Shown here one piece after another: positions 39,293 to 48,301 of a stretch of DNA of 64,000 nucleotides. Below the pieces are notes generated by a model. It was not told where the DNA came from. It made no database searches and worked only from the letters and a program-made list of their open reading frames with translations. The position numbers and the translations under genes are program-made. The stretch spans positions 1 to 64,000 of the forward strand of contig NZ_JAUXXP010000041.1 in NCBI RefSeq assembly GCF_030684895.1, written 5' to 3'. Source of the stretch: Pseudomonas sp. (lineage in GTDB: Bacteria > Pseudomonadota > Gammaproteobacteria > Pseudomonadales > Pseudomonadaceae). Each line of letters starts with the position of its first letter. Position 1 is the first letter of the stretch.

Positions 39293-39323
39293 AAAAAACC
39301 GGCCTAGGCCGGTTTTTTCATTG
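39293..39323 (-). terminator. Terminator of amrZ
   Basis: AAAAAACCGGCC-TA-GGCCGGTTTTTT, symmetrical; it lies just past the amrZ stop and may work in both directions. Confidence 0.9.
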
Positions 39324-39333
39324 TGCAGCGCAA

Positions 39334-39651
39334 TCAGGCTTCTTCTGCGGCCATCTCGGCGTCGTGAGCAATCAATGCCACCAGGGCATTTTGCTGACGG
39401 CGCGACAGCTGGCGGAAGCGTTGCAGCAGCTCACGCTCGTGCAAGGACAGGTCTGGGCTGTCCAGGCGCATATTGAGGTCATCACCCAGAGCGCTTTCCT
39501 GGAGCATGCTTTGCTCAAGGCGAGCAATGATCTCCGAGTTCATGCTGCGGTGATGGTTACGTGCGACATCCGCAATGCGTTCGCGCATGCCATCGGGCAG
39601 ACGAACTACGAATTTGTCAGCGGTACGGCTGGAATAGAGTGCTGGTTTCAT
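39334..39651 (-). CDS. amrZ: Ribbon-helix-helix regulator AmrZ (AlgZ)
   Basis: AmrZ is an Arc-like DNA-binding protein that controls alginate, flagella, pili and c-di-GMP genes in Pseudomonas. The 105-residue protein has the beta-strand [15 protein letters not shown] that reads DNA, the helices [20 protein letters not shown], and the C-terminal tetramerisation region ([20 protein letters not shown]). It nearly matches the known AmrZ over its whole length. No good Shine-Dalgarno precedes the ATG at 39651, so the start is set by homology from YSSRTADKF. It is divergent from phn. Confidence 0.93.
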   Translation of the reverse strand: MKPALYSSRTADKFVVRLPDGMRERIADVARNHHRSMNSEIIARLEQSMLQESALGDDLNMRLDSPDLSLHERELLQRFRQLSRRQQNALVALIAHDAEMAAEEA

Positions 39652-39701
39652 AGGGCGCGTACATTAAACCGGTTAGTTTAGGAAAGCGATACTGGCAATG
39701 G

Positions 39702-39736
39702 GCTATAGGATTGTCACCGGTTTGACCGCCTATAGC
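39702..39736. promoter_or_regulatory. Inverted repeat in the amrZ promoter region
   Basis: Perfect 8-bp arms GCTATAGG and CCTATAGC are separated by 19 bp, with arm centres about 27 bp apart, 51-85 bp upstream of amrZ. It may be a regulator site; the binding protein is unknown. Confidence 0.45.
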
Positions 39737-39927
39737 ACTAACCGTTCAGCCAGAAAGCCGCTTAGATCGTGTGTGACTCTACAGTCGCTTGGTCGGTAAA
39801 TTGACGCCAATCGCGTGTCGCATTTTGCGATGGGTAAAGGCGTTATGCCAGCACCAGTCATCAGAAATGCGCCGTACTGTGCAAAAAGCAAGGAAAACTG
39901 CCCGCTCGCAGAAAAAACGTCAAGCAA

Positions 39928-39945
39928 TGGTCACGTAAGTGTCAC
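39928..39945 (+). promoter_or_regulatory. Pho box upstream of phnC
   Basis: TGGTCAC-GTAA-GTGTCAC has the 7-4-7 layout of the PhoB site (two CTGTCAT-like repeats). A further CTGACAC follows at 39960-39966. Control of phn genes by PhoB under phosphate starvation is established. Confidence 0.7.
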
Positions 39946-40043
39946 GGCCCATTAATCGGCCTGACACAGGATTTGCCTACCTTGGTCTACACCAGAAGGC
40001 GGCTGCTAGCCGTGGTGTAACCGCTAATAAAAGGAGGCATTCC

Positions 40044-40880
40044 ATGAGCGCAGTGATCCGGGTTGAGAGCCTGAACAAAACGTTCGGCCGCAAGCAGGCG
40101 CTGTTTGATCTGGCGCTGTCCGTTGAGCCCGGTGAAATGGTGGCGCTGATTGGAGCCTCGGGGTCCGGCAAGTCGACCTTGCTGCGTCATGTGGCGGGCC
40201 TGGCCTGCTGCGACCGTAGCGGCGGTGGCAGCATTCAGGTGCTGGGCCGTGAAGTACAGGCTGCAGGCCGGTTGAATGGCGAAGTGCGTCGCCTGCGCGC
40301 CGATATCGGTTACATCTTCCAGCAGTTCAATCTGGTCGGCCGCCTTAGCGTATTGCAGAACGTGCTGCTCGGTTGCCTGGGGCGCATCCCGCGCTGGCGT
40401 GGCACCTTCGGTCTGTTCAGTGCCGAAGAAAAGCAGCAGGCGCTGCAGGCTCTGGCCCGTGTTGGGCTGGCGGATCTGGCGCAGCAGCGCGCCTCGACCC
40501 TGTCTGGCGGCCAGCAGCAGCGCGTGGCGATTGCCCGTGCCCTGTGTCAGCGCGCCAAGGTGATTCTGGCCGACGAGCCGATTGCCTCGCTCGACCCAGA
40601 ATCAGCGCGCAAGGTCATGCAGATTCTCGCCGACATCAACCGCGAAGACGGCACCACCGTGGTGGTCACTTTGCATCAGGTCGATTACGCCATGCGCTAT
40701 TGCCAGCGCGCCGTGGCGTTGAAAGCGGGGCGGATTCATTTCGACGGCGCCGCCGCCGAGCTGCATCCCAACTTCCTTAACGATCTTTACGGGGCCGAGC
40801 TGCTAGCCGAGCCGCAAACCGCCGAAAAATCGCGCCGTGCGCGCACGCCGAAAGTCCCGCTGGCTCTGGCTAAGGCCTGA
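40044..40880 (+). CDS. phnC: Phosphonate ABC transporter, ATPase PhnC
   Basis: PhnC powers phosphonate uptake with PhnD and PhnE. The 278-residue protein has Walker [11 protein letters not shown]-loop [12 protein letters not shown], signature [15 protein letters not shown] and Walker [13 protein letters not shown]. The ATG at 40044 has a strong AAGGAGG at 40031-40037; the longer frame from 39939 runs through the promoter. It is the first gene of the phn operon. Confidence 0.95.
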   Translation: MSAVIRVESLNKTFGRKQALFDLALSVEPGEMVALIGASGSGKSTLLRHVAGLACCDRSGGGSIQVLGREVQAAGRLNGEVRRLRADIGYIFQQFNLVGRLSVLQNVLLGCLGRIPRWRGTFGLFSAEEKQQALQALARVGLADLAQQRASTLSGGQQQRVAIARALCQRAKVILADEPIASLDPESARKVMQILADINREDGTTVVVTLHQVDYAMRYCQRAVALKAGRIHFDGAAAELHPNFLNDLYGAELLAEPQTAEKSRRARTPKVPLALAKA

Positions 40881-40936
40881 GCCGCTTGCCTGTTATGCCA
40901 ACCCCTGTATGTCCATCTGCACTAGGAGTGCTTTGC

Positions 40937-41941
40937 ATGTTCAAACGTATCAGTCGCGTTCTCGCCGCATCCACGCTGCTGGCCGGTTCGGTTCTGGGCG
41001 CCGCCCAAGCCGCTGAGCAGGAAATCAATTTCGGCATCATCTCCACTGAGTCCTCGCAGAACCTGAAAACCATGTGGGACCCCTTCCTGGCGGACATGAG
41101 CCAGCAAACGGGCCTGAAGATCAAAGCCTTCTTCGCCCCTGACTACGCCGGGATCATCCAGGGCATGCGTTTCGACAAGGTCGACATGGCCTGGTACGGC
41201 AACAAGGCTGCGATGGAAGCTGTGGATCGTGCCGGTGGGCAAGTTTTCGCCCAGACCGTCGCGGCTAACGGCACTCAGGGCTATTACAGCCTGATGGTTG
41301 CGCACAAGGACAGCCCGATCAACTCGATCGAAGACATGCTGAAAAACGCCAAGACCCTGACCTTCGCCAACGGCGACCCGAACTCCACCTCGGGCTATCT
41401 GGTACCGGGCTACTACGTGTTTGCGCAGAACAACGCTGATGCCAACAAAATCTTCAAACGCGCCCTTAACGGTAGCCATGAAGTTAACGCGCTGTCGGTG
41501 GCCAACAAGCAGGTCGATGTCGGCACCTTCAACAGCGAAGGCATGGAGCGCCTGCAAGTGACTGCGCCGGACAAGGCCGCACAACTGAAAGTGATCTGGA
41601 CCTCGCCGCTGATCCCGTCTGACCCGATGGTATGGCGCAAGAATCTGGATGACGCCACCAAGAACAAGCTGCGCGAGTTCTTTATGACTTACGGCGACAA
41701 ACCGGCTGAGTTGAAAGTGCTTGAAGGGCTGCAGTGGGCCAAGTTCAAGGCTTCCGATGACGACCAGCTGCTGCCGATCCGCCAGCTGGAACTGTTCAAG
41801 AAGCGCACCGAAGTCGCTAACAACGAAAAGCTTAACGCTGCCGACAAGCAGGCTCAGCTCAAGGAGCTGGATGCCGAGCTGGCCAAGCTGGAAAAGCGTC
41901 TGGCTGAAATCGCCCAGAAGAACCCGGCAAGCGCTGGTTAA
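40937..41941 (+). CDS. phnD: Phosphonate-binding periplasmic protein PhnD
   Basis: PhnD is the periplasmic binding protein for phosphonates such as 2-aminoethylphosphonate. The 334-residue protein has a Sec signal peptide ending at AAQAA, then [20 protein letters not shown] and [19 protein letters not shown] of the family. The C-terminus is a Lys/Glu/Leu-rich coiled helix ([18 protein letters not shown]). AGGAG lies 8 bases before the ATG at 40937. Confidence 0.93.
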   Translation: MFKRISRVLAASTLLAGSVLGAAQAAEQEINFGIISTESSQNLKTMWDPFLADMSQQTGLKIKAFFAPDYAGIIQGMRFDKVDMAWYGNKAAMEAVDRAGGQVFAQTVAANGTQGYYSLMVAHKDSPINSIEDMLKNAKTLTFANGDPNSTSGYLVPGYYVFAQNNADANKIFKRALNGSHEVNALSVANKQVDVGTFNSEGMERLQVTAPDKAAQLKVIWTSPLIPSDPMVWRKNLDDATKNKLREFFMTYGDKPAELKVLEGLQWAKFKASDDDQLLPIRQLELFKKRTEVANNEKLNAADKQAQLKELDAELAKLEKRLAEIAQKNPASAG

Positions 41942-42012
41942 TTGCACGTGCCGCCAGCGACTCGCCCAGTGGGCGGGTCGCTCTGTTCTGCCGCTTGATT
42001 CGAGATGTTGTT

Positions 42013-42807
42013 ATGACCACTTTGACCACCGCACCCACGCCCGACCTGACCGCCAAGCGTTCCTGGCTGCAGCTGATCGGCTGGGGGCTGTTCTTCGTTG
42101 TGTTGGCCTGGTCCTGGCAGGGCGCGGAGATGAATCCGCTGGCGCTGATCCGCGACTCCAGCAACATGGCGACCTTTGCCGCGGACTTCTTTCCGCCCGA
42201 TTTCAGCAACTGGGAGCTGTACCTCAAGGAGATGGTCGTCACCGTGCAGATCGCCCTCTGGGGCACGGTGCTGGCGATTATTCTGGCTATCCCGCTGGGC
42301 ATTCTCTGCTCGGAAAACATCGTGCCCTGGTGGGTCTATCAGCCGATCCGCCGGGTGATGGATGCCTGCCGTTCGATCAACGAAATGGTCTTCGCCATGC
42401 TCTTTGTGGTGGCGGTCGGCCTGGGTCCATTCGCCGGGGTGCTGGCGCTGTTTATCGGCACCACCGGGGTGCTGGCCAAACTCTTCGCCGAAGCGGTCGA
42501 GGCCATCGATCCGGGCCCGGTTGAAGGCGTGCGCGCCACCGGCGCCAGCGCGCTGCAGGAAGTCATCTACGGGGTGATTCCGCAGGTCCTGCCGCTGTGG
42601 ATTTCCTACTCGCTGTACCGCTTCGAGTCCAACGTGCGCTCGGCCACGGTGGTCGGCATGGTCGGCGCCGGCGGTATCGGGGTGATTCTCTGGGAAGCGA
42701 TTCGCGGCTTCCAGTTCGCCCAAACCTGCGCCTTGCTGATCGTGATCATCCTGGTGGTCAGCCTGCTGGACATCATTTCGCAGCGCCTGCGCAAACAATT
42801 TATCTGA
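42013..42807 (+). CDS. phnE: Phosphonate ABC transporter permease PhnE
   Basis: The 264-residue inner-membrane protein has about six helices and the binding-protein-dependent transport motif ([20 protein letters not shown]) that meets PhnC. The N-terminal helix is [17 protein letters not shown]. The ATG at 42013 is used; a TTG-initiated frame six codons longer is possible. Confidence 0.92.
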   Translation: MTTLTTAPTPDLTAKRSWLQLIGWGLFFVVLAWSWQGAEMNPLALIRDSSNMATFAADFFPPDFSNWELYLKEMVVTVQIALWGTVLAIILAIPLGILCSENIVPWWVYQPIRRVMDACRSINEMVFAMLFVVAVGLGPFAGVLALFIGTTGVLAKLFAEAVEAIDPGPVEGVRATGASALQEVIYGVIPQVLPLWISYSLYRFESNVRSATVVGMVGAGGIGVILWEAIRGFQFAQTCALLIVIILVVSLLDIISQRLRKQFI

Positions 42808-42843
42808 CGGAGAACGGGCATCTGCGGATGCCCTTTATTAGCC

Positions 42844-43548
42844 ATGCACTTGTCTAGACAACCCGAGCCGCTGTACCGCGAACTGGCCGCCGTGCTGCGC
42901 GATGAGCTGCAGCGCATGAGCCCTGGCGATTACCTGCCGGGTGAGGTGCAGCTAGCGGCGCGCTTTGCGGTCAACCGCCACACCCTGCGCCGCGCAGTGG
43001 ATGAGCTGGTGCTTGAAGGCCGCCTGCTGCGCCAGCAGGGCAAGGGCACGCGGGTGCTGGCCAAACCGCTGATCTACCCGATGCAGGCCGGCAGTGCCTA
43101 CAGCGCCTCGCTCTCGGCGCTCGGCCACAAGGTCGAGGCGCAATTGTTGGAAAGCCGCCTGCGCCCGGCTGGTTGTGAGGAGCGTGAATACCTGCAGCTG
43201 CCCAGTGGTGCGCAACTGCTGGAACTGAGCACCCTACGGCTGATCGAGGGCCAGCCCGTCAGTCTGATTCGGCATGCCTTCAGCACCGAATACGCCGAGT
43301 TGCTCGCCGACTACCAGGGCGGCTCGCTGCGCCAGTACCTCAGTCAGCGCGGCATGACCCTGACCCGCACCTTCAGCCTGATCGGCGCGCGCCTGCCCAG
43401 CCGTGACGAGGCCGCGCGTCTGCTGATGCCCCGGCACGCGCCTCTTCTTAGCGTGCAAACCCTTTCCCGCGATCTGGCTGGACGGCCGGTGGAGCTGTCG
43501 TTATCGACCAGCCGCGCCGACCGCTTCCAGTACCAGCTCGCCCTTTGA
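42844..43548 (+). CDS. phnF: GntR/HutC-family regulator PhnF
   Basis: The 234-residue protein has an N-terminal winged helix (PLYRELAAVLRDELQRMSPG ... NRHTLRRAVDELVLEG) and a UTRA ligand-binding domain. Such PhnF proteins are repressors in phn clusters. It lies between the transporter and lyase genes, 36 bp after phnE and 7 bp before phnG. Confidence 0.9.
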   Translation: MHLSRQPEPLYRELAAVLRDELQRMSPGDYLPGEVQLAARFAVNRHTLRRAVDELVLEGRLLRQQGKGTRVLAKPLIYPMQAGSAYSASLSALGHKVEAQLLESRLRPAGCEEREYLQLPSGAQLLELSTLRLIEGQPVSLIRHAFSTEYAELLADYQGGSLRQYLSQRGMTLTRTFSLIGARLPSRDEAARLLMPRHAPLLSVQTLSRDLAGRPVELSLSTSRADRFQYQLAL

Positions 43549-43561
43549 TGGAGGCTTGTTG

Positions 43562-44038
43562 ATGAACCGCGATAGACCGCACAGCGACATGCAGCACAGC
43601 GACCCGCAGATCGCCACCCGTCAGCGCTGGATGGGCGTACTCGCCCGCGCCAGCGGCCAACTGGCGGCCTATGAGTCCGCGTTGAAGGAAGCCGAGTACC
43701 GCCTGATTCGCGCCCCGGAAATCGGCATGACCCTGGTGCGTGGGCGTATGGGCGGCACCGGTAGCCCGTTCAATCTTGGCGAGATGAGCGTGACCCGCTG
43801 CGTGGTGCGCCTGGCCGATGGCCGCACCGGTTACAGCTACGTGGCTGGCCGCGACAAACAACACGCCGAACTGGCGGCCCTGGCCGACGCCCATTTGCAG
43901 GGCGCCGAGCAGCCGCATTGGCTGAGCCGACTGATCGAACCCCTGGCGGCAGCGCAGCACGCCCAACAGGCGGCCAAGGCCGCAGAAACCGCAACCACCC
44001 AGGTGGAATTCTTCACCCTGGTCCGAGGAGAAGACTGA
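43562..44038 (+). CDS. phnG: C-P lyase core subunit PhnG
   Basis: PhnG with PhnH and PhnI attaches alkylphosphonate to ATP-derived ribose, displacing adenine. The 158-residue protein has the family segments IATRQRWMGVLARASG and MTLVRGRMGGTGSPFNLGEM. The start at 43562 has GGAGG seven bases upstream; a start nine codons later (MQHSD) is also possible. The stop overlaps phnH (TGATG). Confidence 0.93.
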   Translation: MNRDRPHSDMQHSDPQIATRQRWMGVLARASGQLAAYESALKEAEYRLIRAPEIGMTLVRGRMGGTGSPFNLGEMSVTRCVVRLADGRTGYSYVAGRDKQHAELAALADAHLQGAEQPHWLSRLIEPLAAAQHAQQAAKAAETATTQVEFFTLVRGED

Positions 44039-44649
44039 TGAACGCGGCGAATAGCTCGCAATGGCTGCAACCGGCCTTCAATGATCCGGTGCTGGATGCG
44101 CAGACCAGCTTCCGCAGTGCCCTCAAGGCCCTGGCCGAGCCTGGCCTGGCGCAACCGCTGAACCGCGCCCTGGCCCTGGAAAACCTGCATCCGGCGACCT
44201 ACGCCCTGTGCCTGGCGTTTCTTGATGTCGACACGCCGCTGTGGCTGGCGCCGCGTTTCGACACCCCGGCGATCCGCGCCAATCTGGCGTTCCACTGCGG
44301 TTGCCCGATTGTCGCCGAGCGCGAGCTGGCGCTGTTTGCCCTGCTCGATGAAAGCGAGCTGACGGATCTGTCGGATTTCGATAATGGCAGCGAGCGCTAC
44401 CCGGACCAGTCCTGCACCTTGCTGATCCAGCTCGATGCCCTCAGCAATGGCGACGCGCTGCGCTGGCGTGGGCCGGGCATCAAGGACGTGCGCTGCGTCG
44501 AGCTGCCACTGCCGGCGGTGTTCTGGCAACAGCGCCAGGCGCGCAGTGCTTTTCCCCGTGGTCTGGATGCCTTCTTCGCTGCTGGCGATCAGGTGATCGG
44601 CCTGCCGCGCAGCACCCGCGTGCTGCTGAGTGCAGAGGAGGCTGCCTGA
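44038..44649 (+). CDS. phnH: C-P lyase core subunit PhnH
   Basis: The 203-residue PhnH is part of the PhnGHIJ core. Family signatures include LDAQTSFRSALKALAEPG near the N-terminus and GPGIKDVRCVELPLP in the C-terminal half. The start at 44038 overlaps the phnG stop and the stop overlaps phnI, both as TGATG, so translation is coupled. Confidence 0.94.
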   Translation: MNAANSSQWLQPAFNDPVLDAQTSFRSALKALAEPGLAQPLNRALALENLHPATYALCLAFLDVDTPLWLAPRFDTPAIRANLAFHCGCPIVAERELALFALLDESELTDLSDFDNGSERYPDQSCTLLIQLDALSNGDALRWRGPGIKDVRCVELPLPAVFWQQRQARSAFPRGLDAFFAAGDQVIGLPRSTRVLLSAEEAA

Positions 44650-45740
44650 TGTACGTCGCCGTCAAAGGTGGCGAGCGCGCCATCGACAATGCCCATTTGC
44701 TGCTGGCCAAGAAGCGCCGTGGCGATACCACCATCCCTGAACTCAGTGTCGAACAAGTGCGAGAGCAGATGCCCCTGGCCGTGGCCCGGGTGATGAGCGA
44801 AGGCTCGTTGTATGACCCGCAGTTGGCTGCACTGGCGATCAAGCAGGCGGCCGGCGACCTGATGGAAGCGATCTTCCTGCTGCGCGCCTACCGCACCACG
44901 CTGCCGCGTTTCGGTGCCAGCGCTGCGCTGGACACCACGCAGATGCAGCTGAGCCGGCGCATTTCGGCGACCTTCAAGGATTTGCCCGGCGGCCAGCTGC
45001 TCGGCCCGACCTTCGACTACAGCCACCGTCTGCTGGATTTCGCCCTGCTGGCCGAGGGCGAGCAGCCAGGGCCACAGATTGATCGGCAGGCTGAACTGTC
45101 GCCGTGCCCGCGGGTGCTGGATTTTCTCGCCGACGAAGGCCTGATGGCCCGCGAAGTCGATGAAGGTTCTGCCGTGCCGGATATCACCCGCGAACCGCTG
45201 GACTTCCCCGCTAGCCGCGCCCAGCGCCTGCAGGCTCTGGCCCGTGGTGACGAAGGCTTTCTCCTGGCGCTGGGTTACTCCACCCAGCGCGGCTACGGGC
45301 GCAATCACCCCTTTGCCGGGGAGATTCGCATTGGCGAGGTCGAGGTTTGGCTGGAGCCGGAAGAGCTCGGCTTCGCCGTGCCGCTGGGCGATATCGAAGT
45401 GACCGAGTGCGAAATGGTCAACCAGTTCGTCGGTGGCAAGGGCATCGATGCGCAGTTCACCCGTGGCTACGGCCTGGCCTTTGGCTATGCCGAGCGCAAG
45501 GCCATGGGCATGGCCCTGGTCGACCGCTCGCTGCGCGCCGCCGAGTACGCCGAGGAAGTGGAAGGCCCGGCGCAGCAGGAAGAGTTTGTGCTGATGCACT
45601 GCGACAACGTCGAGGCCGCCGGTTTTGTCTCGCACCTGAAATTGCCGCACTACGTCGACTTCCAATCCGAGCTGGAGCTGATCCGCAAACTGCGCAAGCA
45701 GACCTGCGAGCAGCCAGCCGCCGAGGAGCAACGCGCATGA
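44649..45740 (+). CDS. phnI: C-P lyase core subunit PhnI
   Basis: PhnI has nucleosidase activity and forms the triphosphate ribose phosphonate with PhnG, PhnH and PhnL. The 363-residue protein starts MYVAVKGGERAIDNAHLLLA and contains GYSTQRGYGRNHPFAGEIRIG and CDNVEAAGFVSHLKLPHYVD. It overlaps phnJ by 4 bp (ATGA). Confidence 0.96.
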   Translation: MYVAVKGGERAIDNAHLLLAKKRRGDTTIPELSVEQVREQMPLAVARVMSEGSLYDPQLAALAIKQAAGDLMEAIFLLRAYRTTLPRFGASAALDTTQMQLSRRISATFKDLPGGQLLGPTFDYSHRLLDFALLAEGEQPGPQIDRQAELSPCPRVLDFLADEGLMAREVDEGSAVPDITREPLDFPASRAQRLQALARGDEGFLLALGYSTQRGYGRNHPFAGEIRIGEVEVWLEPEELGFAVPLGDIEVTECEMVNQFVGGKGIDAQFTRGYGLAFGYAERKAMGMALVDRSLRAAEYAEEVEGPAQQEEFVLMHCDNVEAAGFVSHLKLPHYVDFQSELELIRKLRKQTCEQPAAEEQRA

Positions 45741-46615
45741 ATGCCCAGGCCCAAACGCAGTATGCAACTGAGGTTGGCTATAACTTCGCCTACCTCGATG
45801 AACAAACCAAACGCATGATCCGTCGTGGCCTGCTTAAGGCCGTGGCGATTCCCGGTTATCAGGTGCCATTCGGCGGCCGCGAGATGCCGCTGCCCTACGG
45901 CTGGGGCACCGGCGGTATGCAGCTGACTGCGGCGATTCTCGGTGCGGACGATGTGCTTAAGGTGATCGACCAGGGCGCGGATGACACCACCAATGCGGTG
46001 TCGATCCGGCGCTTCTTCGCCCGCACCGCCGGGGTCAAAACCACCACGCGCACCCCGGAGGCGACGGTGATTCAGACCCGTCACCGCATCCCGGAAACGC
46101 CGCTCAATGGTGACCAGATCATGGTCTACCAGGTGCCTATCCCCGAGCCGCTGCGCTTTATCGAACCCTCGGAAACCGAGACCCGCACCATGCATGCGCT
46201 GGAAGACTACGGCGTGATGCACGTGAAGCTGTACGAGGACATCGCCACCTTCGGCCATATCGCCACCAGCTACGCCTACCCGGTGACGGTGGATGAGCGC
46301 TACGTGATGGACCCGTCACCGATCCCCAAATTCGACAACCCCAAGCTGCACATGAGCCCGGCGCTGATGCTGTTCGGTGCCGGTCGCGAGAAGCGCCTGT
46401 ATGCCGTACCACCGTACACCCGGGTGGTCAGCCTGGACTTCGAAGACCACCCGTTCGAGATCCAGCGCTGGGACGAGTGCTGCGCCTTTTGCGGCAGCCA
46501 CGACTCTTATCTGGACGAACTGATCGTCGACGACGCCGGCAGCAAGCGCTTCGTCTGCTCCGACACCGATTACTGCATGCAACGCCGTGACCTTGAAGAG
46601 GAGGGCGAGCAATGA
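45737..46615 (+). CDS. phnJ: C-P lyase radical-SAM subunit PhnJ
   Basis: PhnJ cleaves the carbon-phosphorus bond by radical SAM chemistry. The 292-residue protein has an unusual Fe4S4 ligand set near the C-terminus, CX2CX21C (CCAFCG ... RFVCSD), followed by another Cys in DTDYC, as in E. coli PhnJ. N-terminal GYNFAYLDEQTKRMIRR is typical. The start at 45737 overlaps the phnI stop, and the stop overlaps phnK. Confidence 0.97.
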   Translation: MNAQAQTQYATEVGYNFAYLDEQTKRMIRRGLLKAVAIPGYQVPFGGREMPLPYGWGTGGMQLTAAILGADDVLKVIDQGADDTTNAVSIRRFFARTAGVKTTTRTPEATVIQTRHRIPETPLNGDQIMVYQVPIPEPLRFIEPSETETRTMHALEDYGVMHVKLYEDIATFGHIATSYAYPVTVDERYVMDPSPIPKFDNPKLHMSPALMLFGAGREKRLYAVPPYTRVVSLDFEDHPFEIQRWDECCAFCGSHDSYLDELIVDDAGSKRFVCSDTDYCMQRRDLEEEGEQ

Positions 46616-47421
46616 GTGCTGCCGAGAAAATGCACCTGCACACCGACACGGCGCAGCCGCTGTTCAGCGTGCGTGACCTGACCCGCCTATACGGTTTGGA
46701 GAAGGGCTGCCAGGGCGTGTCCTTTGATCTCTATCCCGGCGAGGTGCTGGGCATTGTCGGCGAGTCCGGGTCGGGCAAGTCGACCCTGCTCAGCCTGCTC
46801 TCCGGGCGCTGTCCGCCGGATCGTGGCGCGGTCAGTTATCGCGATACAGCCGGCAACTGGCTCGACCTGTACAGCGCCAGCGAAGCGCAGCGGCGCACAC
46901 TGCTGCGCACCGAGTGGGGCTTTGTCGAGCAGAACCCGCGTGACGGCCTGCGCATGGGCGTGTCGGCCGGCGCCAATATCGGCGAGCGGCTGATGGCTCA
47001 GGGCGTGCGTCATTACGGCGAGCTGCGTGCGGCCGGTATTGACTGGTTGAGCCAGGTGGAAATCGATCCGCTGCGCATCGACGACCTGCCGCGCACCTTC
47101 TCCGGCGGCATGCAGCAGCGCTTGCAGATCGCCCGCAACCTGGTCTCCAGCCCACGCCTGATCTTTATGGACGAACCCACCGGCGGCCTCGATGTGTCGG
47201 TGCAAGCACGCCTGCTCGACCTGTTGCGCGGCCTGGTGCGTGAGCTGGACCTGGCGGTGGTGATCGTCACCCACGACCTGGCGGTGGCGCGCTTGCTGGC
47301 CGACCGGTTGATGGTGATGCGCCGCTCCCACGTGGTCGAGGCCGGTCTCACTGACCAGATTCTCGATGACCCGCAGCATCCCTATTCGCAGTTGCTGGTG
47401 TCGTCTGTCCTGCAGCCATAA
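46612..47421 (+). CDS. phnK: C-P lyase ABC-type ATPase PhnK
   Basis: PhnK binds the PhnGHIJ core. The 269-residue ABC ATPase has Walker A GESGSGKST, signature FSGGMQQRLQIARNL and Walker B LIFMDEPTGGLD. Its start overlaps phnJ (ATGA). A 166-bp gap with paired palindromic repeats separates it from phnL. Confidence 0.95.
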   Translation: MSAAEKMHLHTDTAQPLFSVRDLTRLYGLEKGCQGVSFDLYPGEVLGIVGESGSGKSTLLSLLSGRCPPDRGAVSYRDTAGNWLDLYSASEAQRRTLLRTEWGFVEQNPRDGLRMGVSAGANIGERLMAQGVRHYGELRAAGIDWLSQVEIDPLRIDDLPRTFSGGMQQRLQIARNLVSSPRLIFMDEPTGGLDVSVQARLLDLLRGLVRELDLAVVIVTHDLAVARLLADRLMVMRRSHVVEAGLTDQILDDPQHPYSQLLVSSVLQP

Positions 47422-47435
47422 GGCGGGGCTTGTCT

Positions 47436-47542
47436 CCCCTCTCCCGCATGCGGGAGAGGGGCCGGGGGAGAGGGCCTGTGCACCGCACCGAGTCGCCTGT
47501 AACACCCTCTCCCCAGCCCTCTCCCATAAATGGGAGAGGGGG
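47436..47542. repeat. Inverted pair of CCCTCTCCC-type repeats between phnK and phnL (copies 2 and 3)
   Basis: Copy 47436-47474 (stem CTCTCCCGCATGCGGGAGAG) and copy 47505-47542 (stem CTCTCCCATAAATGGGAGAG) are in opposite orientation, so the whole can fold into one long hairpin in the phn mRNA. Confidence 0.85.
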
Positions 47543-47587
47543 CAGACCGCACATGGCGGAGGCAAATCATTGGTATTTGAGGTGTGT

Positions 47588-48301
47588 ATGAACAACCTTA
47601 TCGAGGTCTCCGGCCTCAGCAAGACCTTCACCCTGCATCAGCAGCACGGCGTGGTGCTGAATGTATTGAGTGGGCTGCATTTCAGTGTGCGTGCCGGCGA
47701 GTGCCTGGTGCTGCACGGCCAATCCGGGGCGGGCAAGTCGACCTTGCTGCGCACCCTGTACGGCAACTACCTGGCCGCTGGCGGCAGCATTCGCGTGCGT
47801 CATCAGAATGAATGGGTTGAGCTGGTTGGCGCCGAACCGCGCCAGGTGCTGGCGGTACGCCGGCAGACCCTGGGCTATGTCAGCCAGTTTCTGCGGGTGA
47901 TTCCTCGGGTCGCCACCCTGGATGTGGTGACGGAACCGGCTCTAGCCCGTGGTTGGAGCAAAGCGGATGCCGAAGCACGGGCGAAAAGCCTGCTCAGCCG
48001 CCTGAATATCCCCCAGGCCTTGTGGCAGCTGGCCCCTGGCACCTTCTCGGGCGGCGAGCAGCAGCGGGTGAATATCGCCCGCGGCTTTATGGTCGCCTGG
48101 CCGTTGATGCTGTTGGACGAACCCACCGCTTCCCTGGACGACGCCAACCGCCAGGTGGTGCTGGAACTGATCGATGAAGCCAAGGCCGCCGGCAGCGCGC
48201 TGATCGGCATCTTCCACGACCGCGCCGCCCGTGAGGCGGTGGCCGATCGCTACCTTGATATGAGCGCTGCGGCGCAGCAGGAGTATGTATATGCCGGTTG
48301 A
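47588..48301 (+). CDS. phnL: C-P lyase ABC-type ATPase PhnL
   Basis: The 237-residue ABC protein has Walker A GQSGAGKST, signature FSGGEQQRVNIARGF and Walker B LMLLDEPTASLDD. The start at 47588 agrees with the beginning of homology (MNNLIEVSGLSKTF); a longer frame would translate the repeats upstream. It overlaps the phnM start. Confidence 0.94.
   Translation: MNNLIEVSGLSKTFTLHQQHGVVLNVLSGLHFSVRAGECLVLHGQSGAGKSTLLRTLYGNYLAAGGSIRVRHQNEWVELVGAEPRQVLAVRRQTLGYVSQFLRVIPRVATLDVVTEPALARGWSKADAEARAKSLLSRLNIPQALWQLAPGTFSGGEQQRVNIARGFMVAWPLMLLDEPTASLDDANRQVVLELIDEAKAAGSALIGIFHDRAAREAVADRYLDMSAAAQQEYVYAG

Larger units (their letters stand above)
39652..40043. promoter_or_regulatory. Divergent amrZ-phnC regulatory region
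   Basis: The 392 bp hold no gene. Near amrZ lie TAAAC-N6-GTTTA (39665-39680) and an 8-bp inverted repeat GCTATAGG-N19-CCTATAGC (39702-39736). Near phnC lies a Pho box (39928-39945). Confidence 0.7.

Noticed and set aside
39711..39728. Second Pho box (TTGTCAC-CGGT-TTGACC) near amrZ
   Set aside because: Only the first half-site is good, and it lies inside the 19-bp spacer of a stronger inverted repeat.
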